Position numbers and translations under genes: made by a program. This document shows positions 26,936-39,545 of a stretch of DNA of 64,000 bases, piece after piece (position 1 is the first letter of the stretch; each line of letters opens with the position of its first letter). The stretch is from assembly GCA_002914845.1 (NCBI GenBank), contig JXTC01000087.1, positions 250,172 through 314,171 on the forward strand, read 5' to 3'. Below the pieces are notes generated by a model. It had not been told where the DNA came from. It saw only the letters and a program-made list of their open reading frames with translations, and searched no databases. The DNA comes from Trema orientale (Eukaryota; Streptophyta; Magnoliopsida; Rosales; Cannabaceae).

Positions 26936-27559
26936 TGAAAATGATTTTGCGAAAATATTTTCTGGAATTTTATTCCAATGAATGCCAGTAATTTCATGAG
27001 CACACCGCTCATATGGGTATTGTACTGTTTAAAGATGTGCAAAATTAGTGGGAGTTATATTTTAGATAATATTTTATAATAGACACATTTGTTATTTGAC
27101 ATCAATAAAGTGATTGTTTTCTTTCATACTTCGAATTTATATATTTTTTTCTTTCTATTGCGGTTTTGCATTAAGTTGCAGTTTTGTATTAATTTGTGAT
27201 TTTGTATAAAGTGAAAGACTAAGGTTGATTCATTGGAATCATAAAGTAGGACCAGTTGGAAATAAGCATGTAAAATTATATTACATATAATTTCTATGCT
27301 ACACATCCATACTCGATCTATGTCATTGAGTATATTGATATGGTGATCATTGATGGTTCTAGTTGCCTAACTAAGTGCAGTGAAGGTCACTTTGGTTCTT
27401 CTTTCAAAAAAAAAAAAAAAAAAGTCGCTTTGGTTCCATATTAATACATTAGATGGACTAGATTGTAACAAGCAGTTGTTTGTCAATAAGATAGCACTAA
27501 AGGCGCACTCAAGTTTTATTATATAATTGTTTCCGGCTCGTGTAGCCAAAGTGAGATAT
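26936..27559. other. Spacer between two LTRs
   Basis: No gene or clear repeat is seen. An A run lies at about 27406-27422. Short frames lack coding character. Confidence 0.4.
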
Positions 27560-28057
27560 TGTTAGGTTTTATTTCCTAAATGGACTTACATAGGTTAATA
27601 GCAATTATATAATATTTTGGCTATCTTGATTAAATGAGCCATTTAGTGATCTAATTTATGGGCTCAGGAAATAACTATCTAGGTATAGGTTTTGTATGTG
27701 GATACCCACTACTGACCTAGTTTTGACTGATGGAGTCTTAATTGGGTGTCAGCATACAAAGTAAAAACTATAGTGTTTTGGCTTCTAAGTCAAATTAAAC
27801 ACGTACGCTCTTCTCATCTGCTCCATCAACAAAGAGAGAATTCATTGAGCACACTATATATATTTGGCTATGGAAGACCTGTAACCCTCAGACTCTCAAT
27901 AATCAATCGCTTCCACTTCTATGATTAAGTCCTCAAGTTTTCTTTTACAGTGGACTCAGGTTAGTCACAATTTCTCAACAAACCCTTTCCTAATAATTTG
28001 ACATGAACAGTTCTAGAATTATATTAAATTTTGTCAATCCATAATTTATGTCTAACA
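27560..28057 (+). mobile_element. Solo LTR of 498 bp
   Basis: It starts TGTTAGG and ends GTCTAACA, the inverted TGTTAG/CTAACA ends of an LTR. ATAT flanks both sides (27556-27559 and 28058-28061), a possible 4-bp target duplication; the outer bases do not match. A TATA-like CACTATATATATTTGG near 27850 gives + orientation. No internal region or second LTR is near, so it probably arose by LTR-LTR recombination. Confidence 0.65.
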
Positions 28058-29642
28058 ATATTTTGTTAAAATCAATTATACAAACGTGTCTTAAGCTCCT
28101 CTTTTTCCCCTGCTGGCTGCTATCTTTTATTTATTTTATCACGTGCTAATGCCATTGCTCAACTTTCTTTTTCTTATTTTTTTTTCATGTAAATTTATAT
28201 TGCTCAACTTGCAATTGCAAACTTTCGCGTAGAAGCTTGACTGATGACTAGCTGGTCTAGCTTTACCCGTTCAATGATTAAAAGGTCACATATTAAAATA
28301 ATGATAAAAAACATGAAAATATAATTAGGAAAAAACTATTAGGAGAAGAGGGTACTGGGATTAATAGTTCCGTTCTTGTATTTAGAGAGAGACAAATTAC
28401 ACGATGGACAAGTAGTGGTGTTTGTTATACATATACTATCCATTATTATAGCCAGTAGCAAGCAATAGTTTTGGTCCTTCTTGCATAAAATAATATGAGA
28501 TTGAAATAGTTAAACTTCTCCAGGATAACGTGTTGGTGCTATAACCTAACAGAATCAGTGATCAAATGGTCCAAACGTCATTAGACTAAGTATAGTAATT
28601 GGCTAATTGGTGCCTTTGACGAAACCCCAATAGCATATTCTTAACAAAACTATTAGGACAAGATACATTTACTTGTATTAGAATTAAGAAATAAGTAGAC
28701 CTAACTGTTCATTTTAATGCCAGTATATACTATTTTAACGAAATAATATTAAAGTGTTTCATGAGAGAAAAGTAACAGTTAGAAGGGCCCCCAGTTGTGT
28801 TTTCTTCAAAAAAGAAAGACTTGGTTCTTTTTGGGAACATTTGAAATTTTCTAAAGTAAATTGGTTTGGTGAACGGTGGAGACGTGGAGTGGTCCCTGCA
28901 GATTCCTATATTGAATTTCTCTTTAGTGCTTTACATATTTAATTCAGTCAAGCTTGTACAAACACGTATTAGTGTTAGACAAAATGAGTAGTATCACTGT
29001 AAAATTGGTCAAAACATATTGTTATGACCATATTAGGTGAAATTCCATCATATAATTGTTATGTTAACTAGTATAGTATCGTTGTAGTAATTTTCTTTTT
29101 CAAAAAAAAAACAAAAATCTCAATCATTTGTCCAGTTTTTTGGTGTCTCACTTCATACCAACTAATAAATAGATGATACATCAAATATAAAAATGTAAAT
29201 AAATGTGTAAATTGAAAAACAGACTAGATAATTTCAAGGGATACCAAAATTGGAATATTTAAGTTCGTAATAATAATAATAACTAACCAGTAAGCACATT
29301 AGGAGATATTTCATTAATACTATTTCTTTACATTACTTTCCATACAATTAAAAGAACAAAAGAAGTATACATTTGATTACAAAAATATGCACTCAAAATT
29401 AACAGAGCAAAATCCATTGTCTCTCACCACATATTGACATCATATAATAAAGGTTTTGCCTATTGTGACTTGTATCCATCCAACTGTACTCCAGTCACAT
29501 TTCATATATATATTTTCTTATTTTTCAGAAGAGCCCCGAAACCTATTTTCATTTTCAGGTAAACCCCCAAGGACAAAATTAAAAAGAGAAAAAGAAAAAA
29601 TAAAATAAATAAACAATATTCCTTCTTCTTCTTCCTTCTTCC
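28058..29642. other. AT-rich spacer and 3' flank of the arogenate dehydrogenase gene
   Basis: No gene is seen up to about 29400. The last ~200 bases before the stop codon (on the - strand these follow the gene) are probably its 3' UTR, with a TTC-rich tract at 29623-29642. A 62-codon frame at 28754-28942 shows no recognisable motif. Confidence 0.45.
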
Positions 29643-30881
29643 TTATCTGATAGTCTCTGTAGAAAGTTTCAGAGACCCATTTGCGGCAGACCCATTGGGA
29701 GCTCCATTGCTATGGACCCGAGAAGATCGAGGCTTCAATTGATCATCAATGGCGGCGCTCCGAGGGCTCGCCGGAAGAAACTTGGGCACCTTCTCCGGCC
29801 GCCTCTCTCCGGTGATACTCTCCGTAATCCCCTCCGTGTGCCCGAACAGTTGCTTCCTGCAAACCTCGTGGAGGTTCCCGAACAGCTCCTTCTTCAGGCC
29901 CTCGAACGCCATGTCCAGCCTCTCCAATTGCTCCATGGCGTTCTTGTTGTACATGAAGAGCCCGTAGTAGAGGTCGAAGCTGTCCCCGGCCGTGTTGTGG
30001 ACCAGATTCAGCAGGGTCTCGTACCCCTTGGTGTTGATCGGGGAGGACTCCAGCCCGAACCGCTCCAGGACCCGACCCATCGTGTGGGTCACGAACTGGG
30101 ACCCGGCCGCGAACCGGTCGTGCTCGGCGCACGACATCTCCACCATGCGGCACCCCTCCCTGGCGAAGATCCCCAGGAACTCGTCGCACCGGTCGGCCCG
30201 GTACTCGCCCGGCCCGATCCGGACCCGGTCGAAGACGAAGGGGAGCCCGACCCAGGAGAACTTGCCGCTCTGGGGGCCGAACATGGGGTGGGTGCAGAGG
30301 ATGTCGAACTCGGGGGGCAGGTAGCTGAGGAGGAGGTCTCTGGGGAACTCCTTGACGGAGAGGACGTCGACGAAGAGGGTGTTGCGGCGGAGCCTCTGGA
30401 AGGGGATCGTCTTGATGACCTTCTCGGTGGAGAGGATGGAGGTACAGAGGACCACGACCTCCGGGTGCTGCTCGCAGAGGTCGTCCGGGTCGCTGAAGAA
30501 GGCGACGCCGAGCTTCTGGGCCGTGGCGGAGTAGTCGGACCGGGAATGGGCCAGGACGGTGTGGCCCTGCCGGACGAACGCCTTGGCGAGGAACTGCCCG
30601 AAGTTCCCGAACCCGACTACGGCGATTTTGAGCGAGGTGGGCTTCTTGTGGCCGAAGAGGGGTTGTTGTTGGGCTGGCTCGCGGTCGTAGGGCTGCGCGC
30701 CGCCGTCTGCTGCAGCAGCATGGACGCGGAATTTGAGAGTTTTGGATCGTTTATTGACTTGGGTTCGGTTATGGGTTTTGATTAGTGAAGGGAGAGTTGT
30801 CCTTTGGGAGAATGGGGGGAGATTTGGAGAGGGGAGAAGATGGGGAGGGGGCTTGGTTTGGGTTGAGGTGAAGGAAAGCAT
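29643..30881 (-). CDS. Arogenate dehydrogenase, chloroplastic (TyrA family)
   Basis: It oxidatively decarboxylates arogenate to tyrosine with NADP+, the last step of plant tyrosine synthesis in plastids. The single uninterrupted frame of 412 aa lacks introns. Residues 1 to about 55 are Ser/Thr/Pro/Lys-rich with almost no acidic residue, as in a transit peptide. The nucleotide-binding Rossmann motif is VVGFGNFG (88-95). HPMFGP (198-203) and GKFSWVGLPFVFD follow as in the family. The helical dimerisation domain contains MVEMSCAEHD and QFVTHTMGR, and ends near residue 345. The ~65-residue tail is Ser/Asn/Pro-rich and variable. It has one TyrA domain, as in AtTyrA2, not two as in AtTyrA1. The coding region is markedly GC-rich compared with its surroundings, which creates a 357-codon antisense frame without meaning. 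Whether it prefers arogenate or prephenate cannot be settled by eye. Confidence 0.93.
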   Translation of the reverse strand: MLSFTSTQTKPPPHLLPSPNLPPFSQRTTLPSLIKTHNRTQVNKRSKTLKFRVHAAAADGGAQPYDREPAQQQPLFGHKKPTSLKIAVVGFGNFGQFLAKAFVRQGHTVLAHSRSDYSATAQKLGVAFFSDPDDLCEQHPEVVVLCTSILSTEKVIKTIPFQRLRRNTLFVDVLSVKEFPRDLLLSYLPPEFDILCTHPMFGPQSGKFSWVGLPFVFDRVRIGPGEYRADRCDEFLGIFAREGCRMVEMSCAEHDRFAAGSQFVTHTMGRVLERFGLESSPINTKGYETLLNLVHNTAGDSFDLYYGLFMYNKNAMEQLERLDMAFEGLKKELFGNLHEVCRKQLFGHTEGITESITGERRPEKVPKFLPASPRSAAIDDQLKPRSSRVHSNGAPNGSAANGSLKLSTETIR

Positions 30882-30930
30882 TGTCGTTTTTTTCCTTTTT
30901 TTGGGATGAATGAATCTAGTTGACTTGAAT

Positions 30931-30952
30931 GAGAGAGAGAGAGAGAGAGAGG
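30931..30952. repeat. GA microsatellite in the 5' leader of arogenate dehydrogenase
   Basis: An (AG)n run of about 22 bases lies 50 bases upstream of the ATG on the - strand (read there as CT). It is part of a pyrimidine-rich leader. Confidence 0.75.
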
Positions 30953-31041
30953 AGGGAAAGAAGGGGGTTTTGGTGAGAGGGAGAGAAAGAAGGAGATGAT
31001 TTTGATATTGGTGATTCGGAAAATGGAGGCTGCAAGTGAGA

Positions 31042-31052
31042 GATATAAATAG
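31042..31052 (-). promoter_or_regulatory. TATA box of arogenate dehydrogenase
   Basis: On the - strand CTATTTATATC stands about 160 bases upstream of the ATG at 30881. This would place transcription start near 31010-31020, just before the CT-rich leader. Confidence 0.5.
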
Positions 31053-31059
31053 GGGGGAA

Positions 31060-34000
31060 AAGAGTGACCTTTATTTTATAGATACATAGACTTGGAGTAG
31101 TAAGATGTGACGGCTCACCAGTTCCCTAAACAATGTGGCTGCGAGCGTGCGGTTACACGCGTCTCGCAGTTTCCACGTAAATGCTACATTTCTAACGTCT
31201 TTGGATTCATGAAACAATTGTACGTTTAAGGCAAATGGTACGTTGAAGGCAAGGGTAGGTGTAAACATTTGTGGCTAACCAATCACACCATCACACCTCA
31301 GTTTCTATTATCTCACTAGTTAAATAAACGTGTAACAATATACTTGTTGTATTATTTTTTTCTTCTTGGAAATTCCCTCTCTTGATATATATAAATTCTA
31401 CTAAAATATTTTATATTTTAATAATATTTTCATTAAAATATAATGAAGTTCTTGTGAAATATAAGAGTGGAAAAAATGTGAATCTAAAACTTTTTTTATG
31501 GAGAATTTAGCATCATTATAATATGGTTACTAGCATATAATAGTACTATTGAGAGATGGTATTATCTAACATCACACCACTAGACCTTTTTTTTCCATAG
31601 TTTCTTGAATGCTAAAATTATGTGAAAAAGAATATTACATATTATATTTTCTAAAAAAAAAATGTATTTATCATTATATAGTGAAAGGAAAAAAAAAAAA
31701 AGAGAGAAGAAAAGAAAAGAGGAGAGTTTAAACTATCGCGTACGTTAGACCCCTTATGTTAAAGTTTTTTTTTTTTTCGCTTGAAAAGCTTTACTATATT
31801 CAATAAGTACCAACATCATTACAAAAGAAATCAACCCAAATGGTAGATAAGGAAGAAACCGAATCTGGTTGAGAATTAGAGTCTAATTCTGTACAAAATT
31901 TATCTATAACCCCATGCCATTTACACATTTGATGTGTCACCTCTTTGAACATTCTAGGCATTCATTCAAAAGATACACAATCAAAATTAGGCGATGAAGC
32001 TTTTGCTGCAAGTAAGTGATTGGATGAGGCTCCTATACCCTTATGTTACCGTTTTAAAATTTCATAGTTAGTACAAAAATATATAATTGTTTATAAGCTA
32101 GTAGTTTTTTCTCTTTTAAAGGAACATACTTTCATTAATAAAAAAAAGATATTATAATATTCATAAAAAAAAATTTTATTACAAAGCAGACAATCATAAA
32201 AAATTAGTAAAAATATTTGGAGAAAAATAAATACTGCCGTAGTGCCACTCGTATTGGTCAATTATACAGTTAATTTAAATGATACATTATTCAGGTGCCC
32301 TAACTGCCCGGAGACTCGAGTCGTAATAATTGAGATCATTCTTCTTCTTTGTTTTGCTCTTTTTCTTTTCTTTTTTTTTCCTTGGGTGTACGGGATGTTT
32401 CTTGGACCCTTAAAACTCTTTTCCGAACAATGTTGCCTTAAACTAAAAATGAAATAATGACACTCACATTGTTGATCATTTATCTCAAAATTACAGTGAT
32501 ACATAATTAATATTCACTGAAGTTCATGATAACCTTTGCACCGTTTTGAATTCAAAAAATAATTAGATAGACACCAACTCACGAATTATTTTCAAAAACT
32601 ATACTTTTAACCATTAGAATCTTTACTTAATAATGAAAGCTCAACTATAACATCAATTAGTTATTAAGTTATTTAAACTAGTAAGGACAACATAGTTCCG
32701 GTAAAAAAAATAAAAGATAATTAAATGGTGAATTTCTATTGATTTTTTTTTTCTATAGTTTCAAGAAGGTCATTGCAAATATTCTTAATTTAGGAGGTGC
32801 GTTACAATTTTAACATGAACCAATGAGTGTTTAAGCAGTATAATCTTCCCGACTATTATTAATACATAACAAATTGTCAAATTATTCCACAATTGATTAA
32901 AAGAAAGGACGTAGACTATGTAAAAGAAATTTCATAACGCTTTGTTATATTATTATAATGTAAGATATTTTAGTGAAACTTATGTGTCAATTAGAGAGTG
33001 GTTGGTTCTAGTATTTTTTTGATATTCAATATATGATAGAGGACTTTGTTGATAACAAATGCGCTGTATCAGGGCAGGCCATTCCCTCAGAACCATCTAT
33101 ATTGTTGTACTTAGGACAATCATAGATCCCACTGTCATCGGTGAAAACTGGAGATCCATTACCTCAAAATAATTATCCTAATTAGAAAAACGTGACAAAA
33201 CAATCCTCTCACATGCGTCCAGTAACATTACAACTTTTTAGTAGGGTGAAACTCGTGGTAGAAAATAGAAAATCATTTCAATAAAAAGGTCGTGATTCGT
33301 GAGAATTTAATTTAAGGACAGCAAACACTAGCGAGAACACCACGTTTTGATCGGTCCTCTACAAGGGCCATAGCCATAGGTCTACTACTAGGTCCACTCA
33401 TAGAATTAATTAACCCTAAGCCACTTATATGCCCTTTCCGAACAGAAATTTACAGCCAAGTGGCTTTTTTTTTAAATAAAAATCGTTTTTTTTTTCTCCC
33501 TTAATAAAAGGTTAAAGCTTATCAAATGCACCACGAGCTTCTTAAAAGTAATAAGAAAAAACCCTATTGATCCCAAGTGATTAAAATGTGATGTGTTTTT
33601 TTTTTTTTATAATCTTCGTTTCTAGGTCAACTTTTTTTTTCGCCCTTTTCTCTTTTTTCATCACTAACTGACTAGTAGAGTCTAACTTGTTACATCATAC
33701 GTGACATATATTGCTGGAAAAATATAGTTTAAGTGATGATAATCTTTTTTTTGCCCAAAATCTTATTCTAAGTGGAAAATAAGAAATGATGAATGGAATC
33801 TAGTCGGGATTCTTGACCATATATTAATTACGTATACAATCATTCCCAGGCTTGAAGCAAATAAACAATAATAAAAACAAAACCTTAGGGCAATTTTATT
33901 TATTCTTTTGACATTTTTTTTCCCCCTAATAGCTAGGAAGAAGCGACGAAAGCACCCCCCAAAAAAAAAAAAATGAAAAGACCGTCCTAGCTACCAACCG

Positions 34001-35034
34001 AAAAGGAATTCGGTCAAGCTCTGAATAATAATTAATCACGTGCTGTTTCCATATTTTATATTTGTCGTGGGGGTTTAATTTCGCGCGAGATTATTATTAT
34101 TATTATTATTGAAGATACACATGATAATTCTCCTGACTGTCCCGCCTCATATATATATGTCTCTATACATAGCTTTTGCAAATTTTATTTTCATCATGTC
34201 ATTTTCATTCCAAAAGAGAAAAAAAAGTTTAATCAAGTCATTCCCATTCGTCAAAAATATACCAAATGGTTTCAGTGTAAGAATCGGTAAATGAAATGAA
34301 ACTATAAGATATGTAATATTCATAAATACGTTTATTATTTTCACGCGTGGGGTGTAGAAAATCCAATTTAAAGTTTTAGGATAGGAGTTGGTGGTGGATG
34401 TGTAGTCAAGTTTTACTCATTGACTTTAATAACTTCTCCTATTGAAACTCCTCCTCTAGTCTTTTTAAATTTTGGTTGGATTTTAGGCTCGATCTACAAA
34501 TATTAAAAAAAAATTGCAAATTTCCCACATGATTTTCAGATTGGTTGTACTGTGGTGTGCTTAAGTGAGCATACTAACTTCATTTTTGTCTCAAATAAAA
34601 GGGTTGGATTTAATTTTAATAACATTGGATTCATGTATTTATAAACGTGCCTTGATCAAGTTGGACTAGTCTTTCCCAACTTATGTCGTAAATGGATGGA
34701 GTACAAAGATTATGTGATTTCTTAATGCTGTTCCACTTTGCTTATGACTTATATATAGAATTATTATATTTTGTGAGTCTGAATAGTACAATGCACATCT
34801 TAATACCGTTGGTCTCTTTTTTACACAATGCACATCTCAATACCATTGGTCTCCTTTTTATGCTATTTATAATGAAGGTACTAGTAAAGACGGAGCTATA
34901 GAACTGTAATCTAGTGGGAGCATGACTAAACGAAAAAGTAAAAGATTTTGAAACAAGATAATAACACCAAAATATCTCTGATGTTGTAATTTTTTTTTTT
35001 TCTCAATACGTTACAATTTCTTGCATATGCTTTC
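31060..35034. other. Long AT-rich intergenic region
   Basis: The first ~250 bases are the upstream region of arogenate dehydrogenase and include a GC-richer patch near 31110-31180. The rest is AT-rich with homopolymer runs, a TTA run near 34090-34110 and no convincing gene. A 45-codon stretch without stops on the - strand at about 33045-33170 looks coding-like, but it is short and I cannot match it to a family. Confidence 0.45.
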
Positions 35035-36719
35035 TGTTGTGAAAATAATTGTAAGTTCACAATATCGCGAACAAGAAATATAATAATAAGTAAAAGTATT
35101 GTCCCACGGAGATTGATTAACTAAAATTTCTTACTAAGTACTGAAATTAGATTAACCCTAATTTTATCTAACAAATTAAAATTCAAAAAAAATTAAATAA
35201 AAAGACTAATAAAGAAAATAAAAATAAAAATAAAAATACTTAAACTCTTACTAAGTACTGTAATTAGATTAACCCTAATTTTATCTAACAAATTAAAATT
35301 TAAAAAAAATAAAAAGACTAATAAAGAAAATAAAAATAAAAATACTTACACAAATAAATAACAGGAAAATAAATAGAGAAAAATATTAATGCAAGACAAC
35401 CTAGGACACCAACTTCACCTTCCCAATCCTCTTAATTATTGTTTCTTCCTATTCCAATTAATTTACCCAAGTGCCAATTAGAATATCCTAATATATATTA
35501 CTAAGCTCTTCCAAGACTTAGCAATAATACCCTCACTTAATAATTTACTATATTCTTATACAAATCGAATTAAGCAAAAGATTCATTAAGTTCTATGATT
35601 TCTTTAAAAATTGCATAAACCTATGAGTATATTCCTATTCCATACAATTTATGTTATTCTATTTATGGACGTATTCTAAACCTCCTCTTCTAATTCAGTA
35701 TAGAATTTCCTAATCAATTAATTGAGTGATCAAGTCAATCAAAAGCATTAAGCACAAATAGAATAAACACTTGGTAATGTAAAGAAAATAGAAATTAAAA
35801 ATAAACTAAGGAAAAATTAAAATTCATGGTTAGGATTCATTGACATCCTGGAAACAAAAATCTATTTCATAACTAAATAAATAAAAACTAAAACAGAAAA
35901 ATAAAACCAAACTGAGAAATCCCGCGGTTGAAGAGACTCCACTCCACTGTTCCTCTCTCTCACTTTCTCTCTCTAGAATTGTGCATTTCTTCTTCTGTCC
36001 TGTAGTCTTTTTATAGTTAAAAATAGAGTGTTTCCTAATTATTCACGAATTCCAACACTCAATTCTGATTGGCTTAGTAATGTGTCAATTACCCATTTAA
36101 ACTCCATCTCTCTCTTTCCCTTATTTACGGTTATGTAAGCTCGCCACGTAATCCGCGTTTTATTGGTCCAAAGAAACGTTGACTTCCAAAAAATGATGTG
36201 GCGTTTTTTTTTGCTGGAGAGATAACCGAGTGCACTGGCTGCGAGATGCACATGATCCGACACGGTTTAAAAGTGCTGCGGCAGCTGTCAGCTCGCGGGC
36301 CCCCATTCTCCCCTGCTCGGACGCGCAACTGCTCCAGCTTGTACTACACGGGCATGAAAGATGGATCTTGATAGAGATCAACGATTGAGATCACATATTG
36401 CCCTCCTCTTCACACGCGCGAGTCTGGGCTTCCATTTTTTCCCATTTTGTTTTTATTTAAAAACTTGAAACATAAATCAAAATTTAATAAAACATAATCT
36501 GATATAATTTAAACTAAACACTAAAATTAAACTAAGTAGATAAATAATTTCTAAACTAAAATTATATTTAAAATAACTAAAATTATATCTAAATATTTAA
36601 ATTAAATTAAAAGTAAAATAACTAAAATTATCTAAAAACTAAACTAGAATTACTCAAAAAATACACAAAATTAATAAGTAAAATAACAAAAAAAACTCTA
36701 TTTTCATATAGAGTTATCA
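35035..36719 (-). mobile_element. Solo LTR of 1685 bp with 5-bp target duplication
   Basis: The ends are TG (35035) and CA (36719), flanked by a perfect 5-bp duplication, CTTTC, at 35030-35034 and 36720-36724. On the - strand it starts TGATAACTC and ends CACAACA. The - strand also carries a TATA-like CTATAAAAAGAC near 36003-36014, followed by a pyrimidine/purine tract, so the promoter faces left. GC-richer U3 sequence lies at about 36100-36420. The TCCCACGGAGATTG wording near 35102 is common in plant gypsy-type LTRs. No protein region is attached. A 117-bp unit is tandemly duplicated inside (35129-35245 and 35246-35354). Confidence 0.8.
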
Positions 36720-38540
36720 CTTTCATATTGCGTGATGGCCTTATAATGGATGCCATCAAAATATTCTTTTTTAAGTATAAATGGTTATACTGTCATTGAT
36801 CATTAATATTATCTATTTAGCTTACGCAACAAAATTACTTTTTGAAACTTTGTGTATCTACGAAGTTAGAAACAAGCTTATTAATTGTATTGTTCAATTA
36901 GATTGCGAAATTCGGTGACCGAGAAAACCTTTTATTATCTATTTTTTATAATACGATTTTCTATTTAGCTTAATGGCCTTTTGCTTTCCTCACTTCCATT
37001 TATCTTTTTTCTTTTATTGGAAAAACAAAATCTTTCTCTATTTGGTTTCACTTTAGCCATAAAGTGCCCTCCAGCTTAAAATAAACAAAAGTGACTTAAT
37101 ATCATGAGTAATGACATAGGCAAATGGGCCTTGGGTTGGAAGGACTTATTGAGGTTAGGGAATGTTCCCTAAAAACTTGTAATGGAATATTGGATTTGTT
37201 GATGAAAAAATGAAATTATATTTCTTCAAGTTTGTTTTATTTGTTTATAATTGTGCAATTTAAATATCATGAAATTTCTTTAATTATTAATGTAATCTTA
37301 AATTAAGTATATAACTGTTGTATACAAGAGGATTAAGTTTAAGAATAATAATCATTTAGCAATAAGTTTGAAAATAATAATCTAAAATAGTAATTCATAA
37401 TCGTTAAATAAATTTAGGTACTTTATTTAATCAAGATGATCAATGCGGTCTATTTCTATTATGAATAGTGCAGTTTATCCAAATTATAAATATAGAAAGA
37501 CATTTTAAGATAAATGCATTACGTACTTAACAGAGATTATATACATAGAACTAGACCAAGATGAAAATGAATTTCTAAAAAACTTTTTTAAAATATGAAA
37601 AGTTTAATTCATCGACAAATAATCATATATTGAATCATGAGTAAATAATGAACTACTGTTTGTTATATTATGTCTTTTGATTTGTACGAGTGGGGTCTAT
37701 TATAATGACGAACCCATATCTTACAACCTTGGAGATATAATGATACAAATGGTTGGGAACATATTTCACAAGTACCAAAACTTTTACCAAATTTTTAATA
37801 CCACATGTGTCATGTGAGTTGGCAATATTCAATTGGTGAATATGATTAACTTATTTATGGTAAGTTTTAATACATCAATTAAATAGCACCAACTCAAATG
37901 CCATATGTATTAGTATTAAAAATTTAATACAAATTTTGGCACACCTAGTATTATCCTTTCACAGATATGGAATCTACTCACTCCCTTGTTAGAAATTAGA
38001 AATAATGACATTCTCTTAAGTATAAATTCAAGTATTGAAAAACAAGCGTAATGTTTTTGTAATGATTAAATCAAGGGACTTAAACGTATCTCTAATTATG
38101 AGTATCTAAATGGAAGGTCAATTTATAGATAATAATTAAATCAATGGATTTTTTAAAACTTTCTAGTTAAATGAAATTTTGTTTATAATATTGAGATTAC
38201 AAAGTTTAATTAATAGATTAAATTTATGACAACTTAATATTATAGGTCGATTAAGTTCCTAGACCAGCTTATAAATACTGTGTTAGATCAATGACATGAT
38301 AGAATTAAATGGGCCATTGTCTAAATAAGATTGGACTAAGACTGACCCATTAATTCTGCCACACTCCTATAGAAACCTTTTTATTAGCAAAATAAATATT
38401 TTTCAATTATTTAATTAGGTGATAAATATCTGATAGGAATAGGTATCCTATAAATATTAAATATTATCTTATAGTTTTTAATTATTAGATAATTGAAAAT
38501 TAAAAGATAATTTATTAAAAAATTAAGGGATTTAAAAAAA
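36720..38540. other. AT-rich region, probably decayed LTR sequence, with a MITE inserted
   Basis: From about 37163 (TGTTCCCTAAAAACTTG) the sequence has the look of a long copia LTR without open frame, but no paired end or target duplication can be fixed. A MITE copy is inserted at 37765-37957. Confidence 0.35.
37765..37957. mobile_element. MITE, copy B of the three-copy family
   Basis: ACCAAAACTTTTACCAAATTTTTAATAC (left; only part is diagnostic) pairs with AATTTAATACAAATTTTGG on the right, with a TATTATCC end. The body aligns with the copies at 13921 and 44495, including the CACATGTG/CATATGT pair. Confidence 0.6.
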
Positions 38541-39545
38541 GTTACCACCTTTGGTGTTTTATAAATATAAAAACAAAAAACTCAAGACTTTTTATTTATA
38601 TCAAATTAAACATTCAATTTGTATTTTCCTATCAAATAGGAGTGGGCCCACAACTTTGGTTAAAATTAAAATTTTATATTATTTAAAAGACACTTGCCCA
38701 TAAAATTCATAAAATACAATAAAAGAAAATTATTTTGAATAAAATAGTTCAAATAATTGAACACACTTAAAATAAAGGAAAAAAAATATGGATTTTTTTT
38801 TAACTTTGTCGTTTTTTTTATTAAAAAAAACTTTTAATTGTTTTAAATAATTTAAACTTTTTTTAGTTTCAATGATTATTATTGTAACAACTCCCGCTTC
38901 AAGTCTCTATTGGGTCATTTCGCCTACGAACTTGTGGCTATTACACATATACCGTTGTCGTTACTCATCTGTACAGTACCTTGTGAGCCTCATAATAAGC
39001 TTAGCTAGTACCAATTGTTCCATTGGAGGCTTTAAGCGAGGTCGTTATAAGTATTTTCACTTAAAATGATTAAAAAAAAAAAAGAAAAAACAGGAATTTT
39101 TTTTCAATTTCTCTCTCTCTCTCTCTCTATTTTAATTACTTGAATAATTTAAACTCTTGAAAAAAAAAGAGGCAAAATGGGAATTTTTTTAAATTTTGTC
39201 ATTCTTTTATTTTTTAAATTATTTTGTACAGTTTAAACTTTTTTCTATTTTTAATAATTATTGTTTTCACTTAAAATATTTTTTCTTTAAATAAAAAAGG
39301 AGAAAGACAATAATATTCTTTTTGTTTTGAGTGCTTTCAATTATTTAAACTATTTTATTTATAATAATTTGATTTTATTTAATTTTATGAATTTTAAGGG
39401 CAAAAGTATCTTTTAAATAATACAAGATCTCAATTTTTTACCAAAATTGTGGGTCTGCTCATATTTAATAGGAAAATACAAATTGAATGTTTTATCTTAT
39501 ATTAATAAAAATATATGAGTTCTTTTCATAAAACTCTAAAAGTGG
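38541..39545. repeat. Large inverted repeat, arms of about 220-250 bp
   Basis: The left arm (about 38541-38785) and right arm (about 39325-39545) are reverse complements with moderate divergence. For example, CATTCAATTTGTATTTTCCT at 38611-38630 pairs with its complement near 39474-39493. The ~540-bp spacer is T/A-rich and contains a 66-codon frame (38872-39069) in a GC-richer patch that resembles non-coding retroelement sequence. It may be two facing copies of one repeat or a fold-back transposon. No target duplication is fixed. Confidence 0.6.

Noticed and set aside
29712-30785. 357-codon frame on the + strand opposite arogenate dehydrogenase
   Set aside because: It is a shadow of the GC-rich real gene: Glu/Gly/Val/Leu-rich low-complexity product, no family motif.
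33045-33170. Coding-like 45-codon stretch on the - strand
   Set aside because: Residue make-up looks plausible, but it is short, lacks splice sites and start, and I cannot match it to a protein family.
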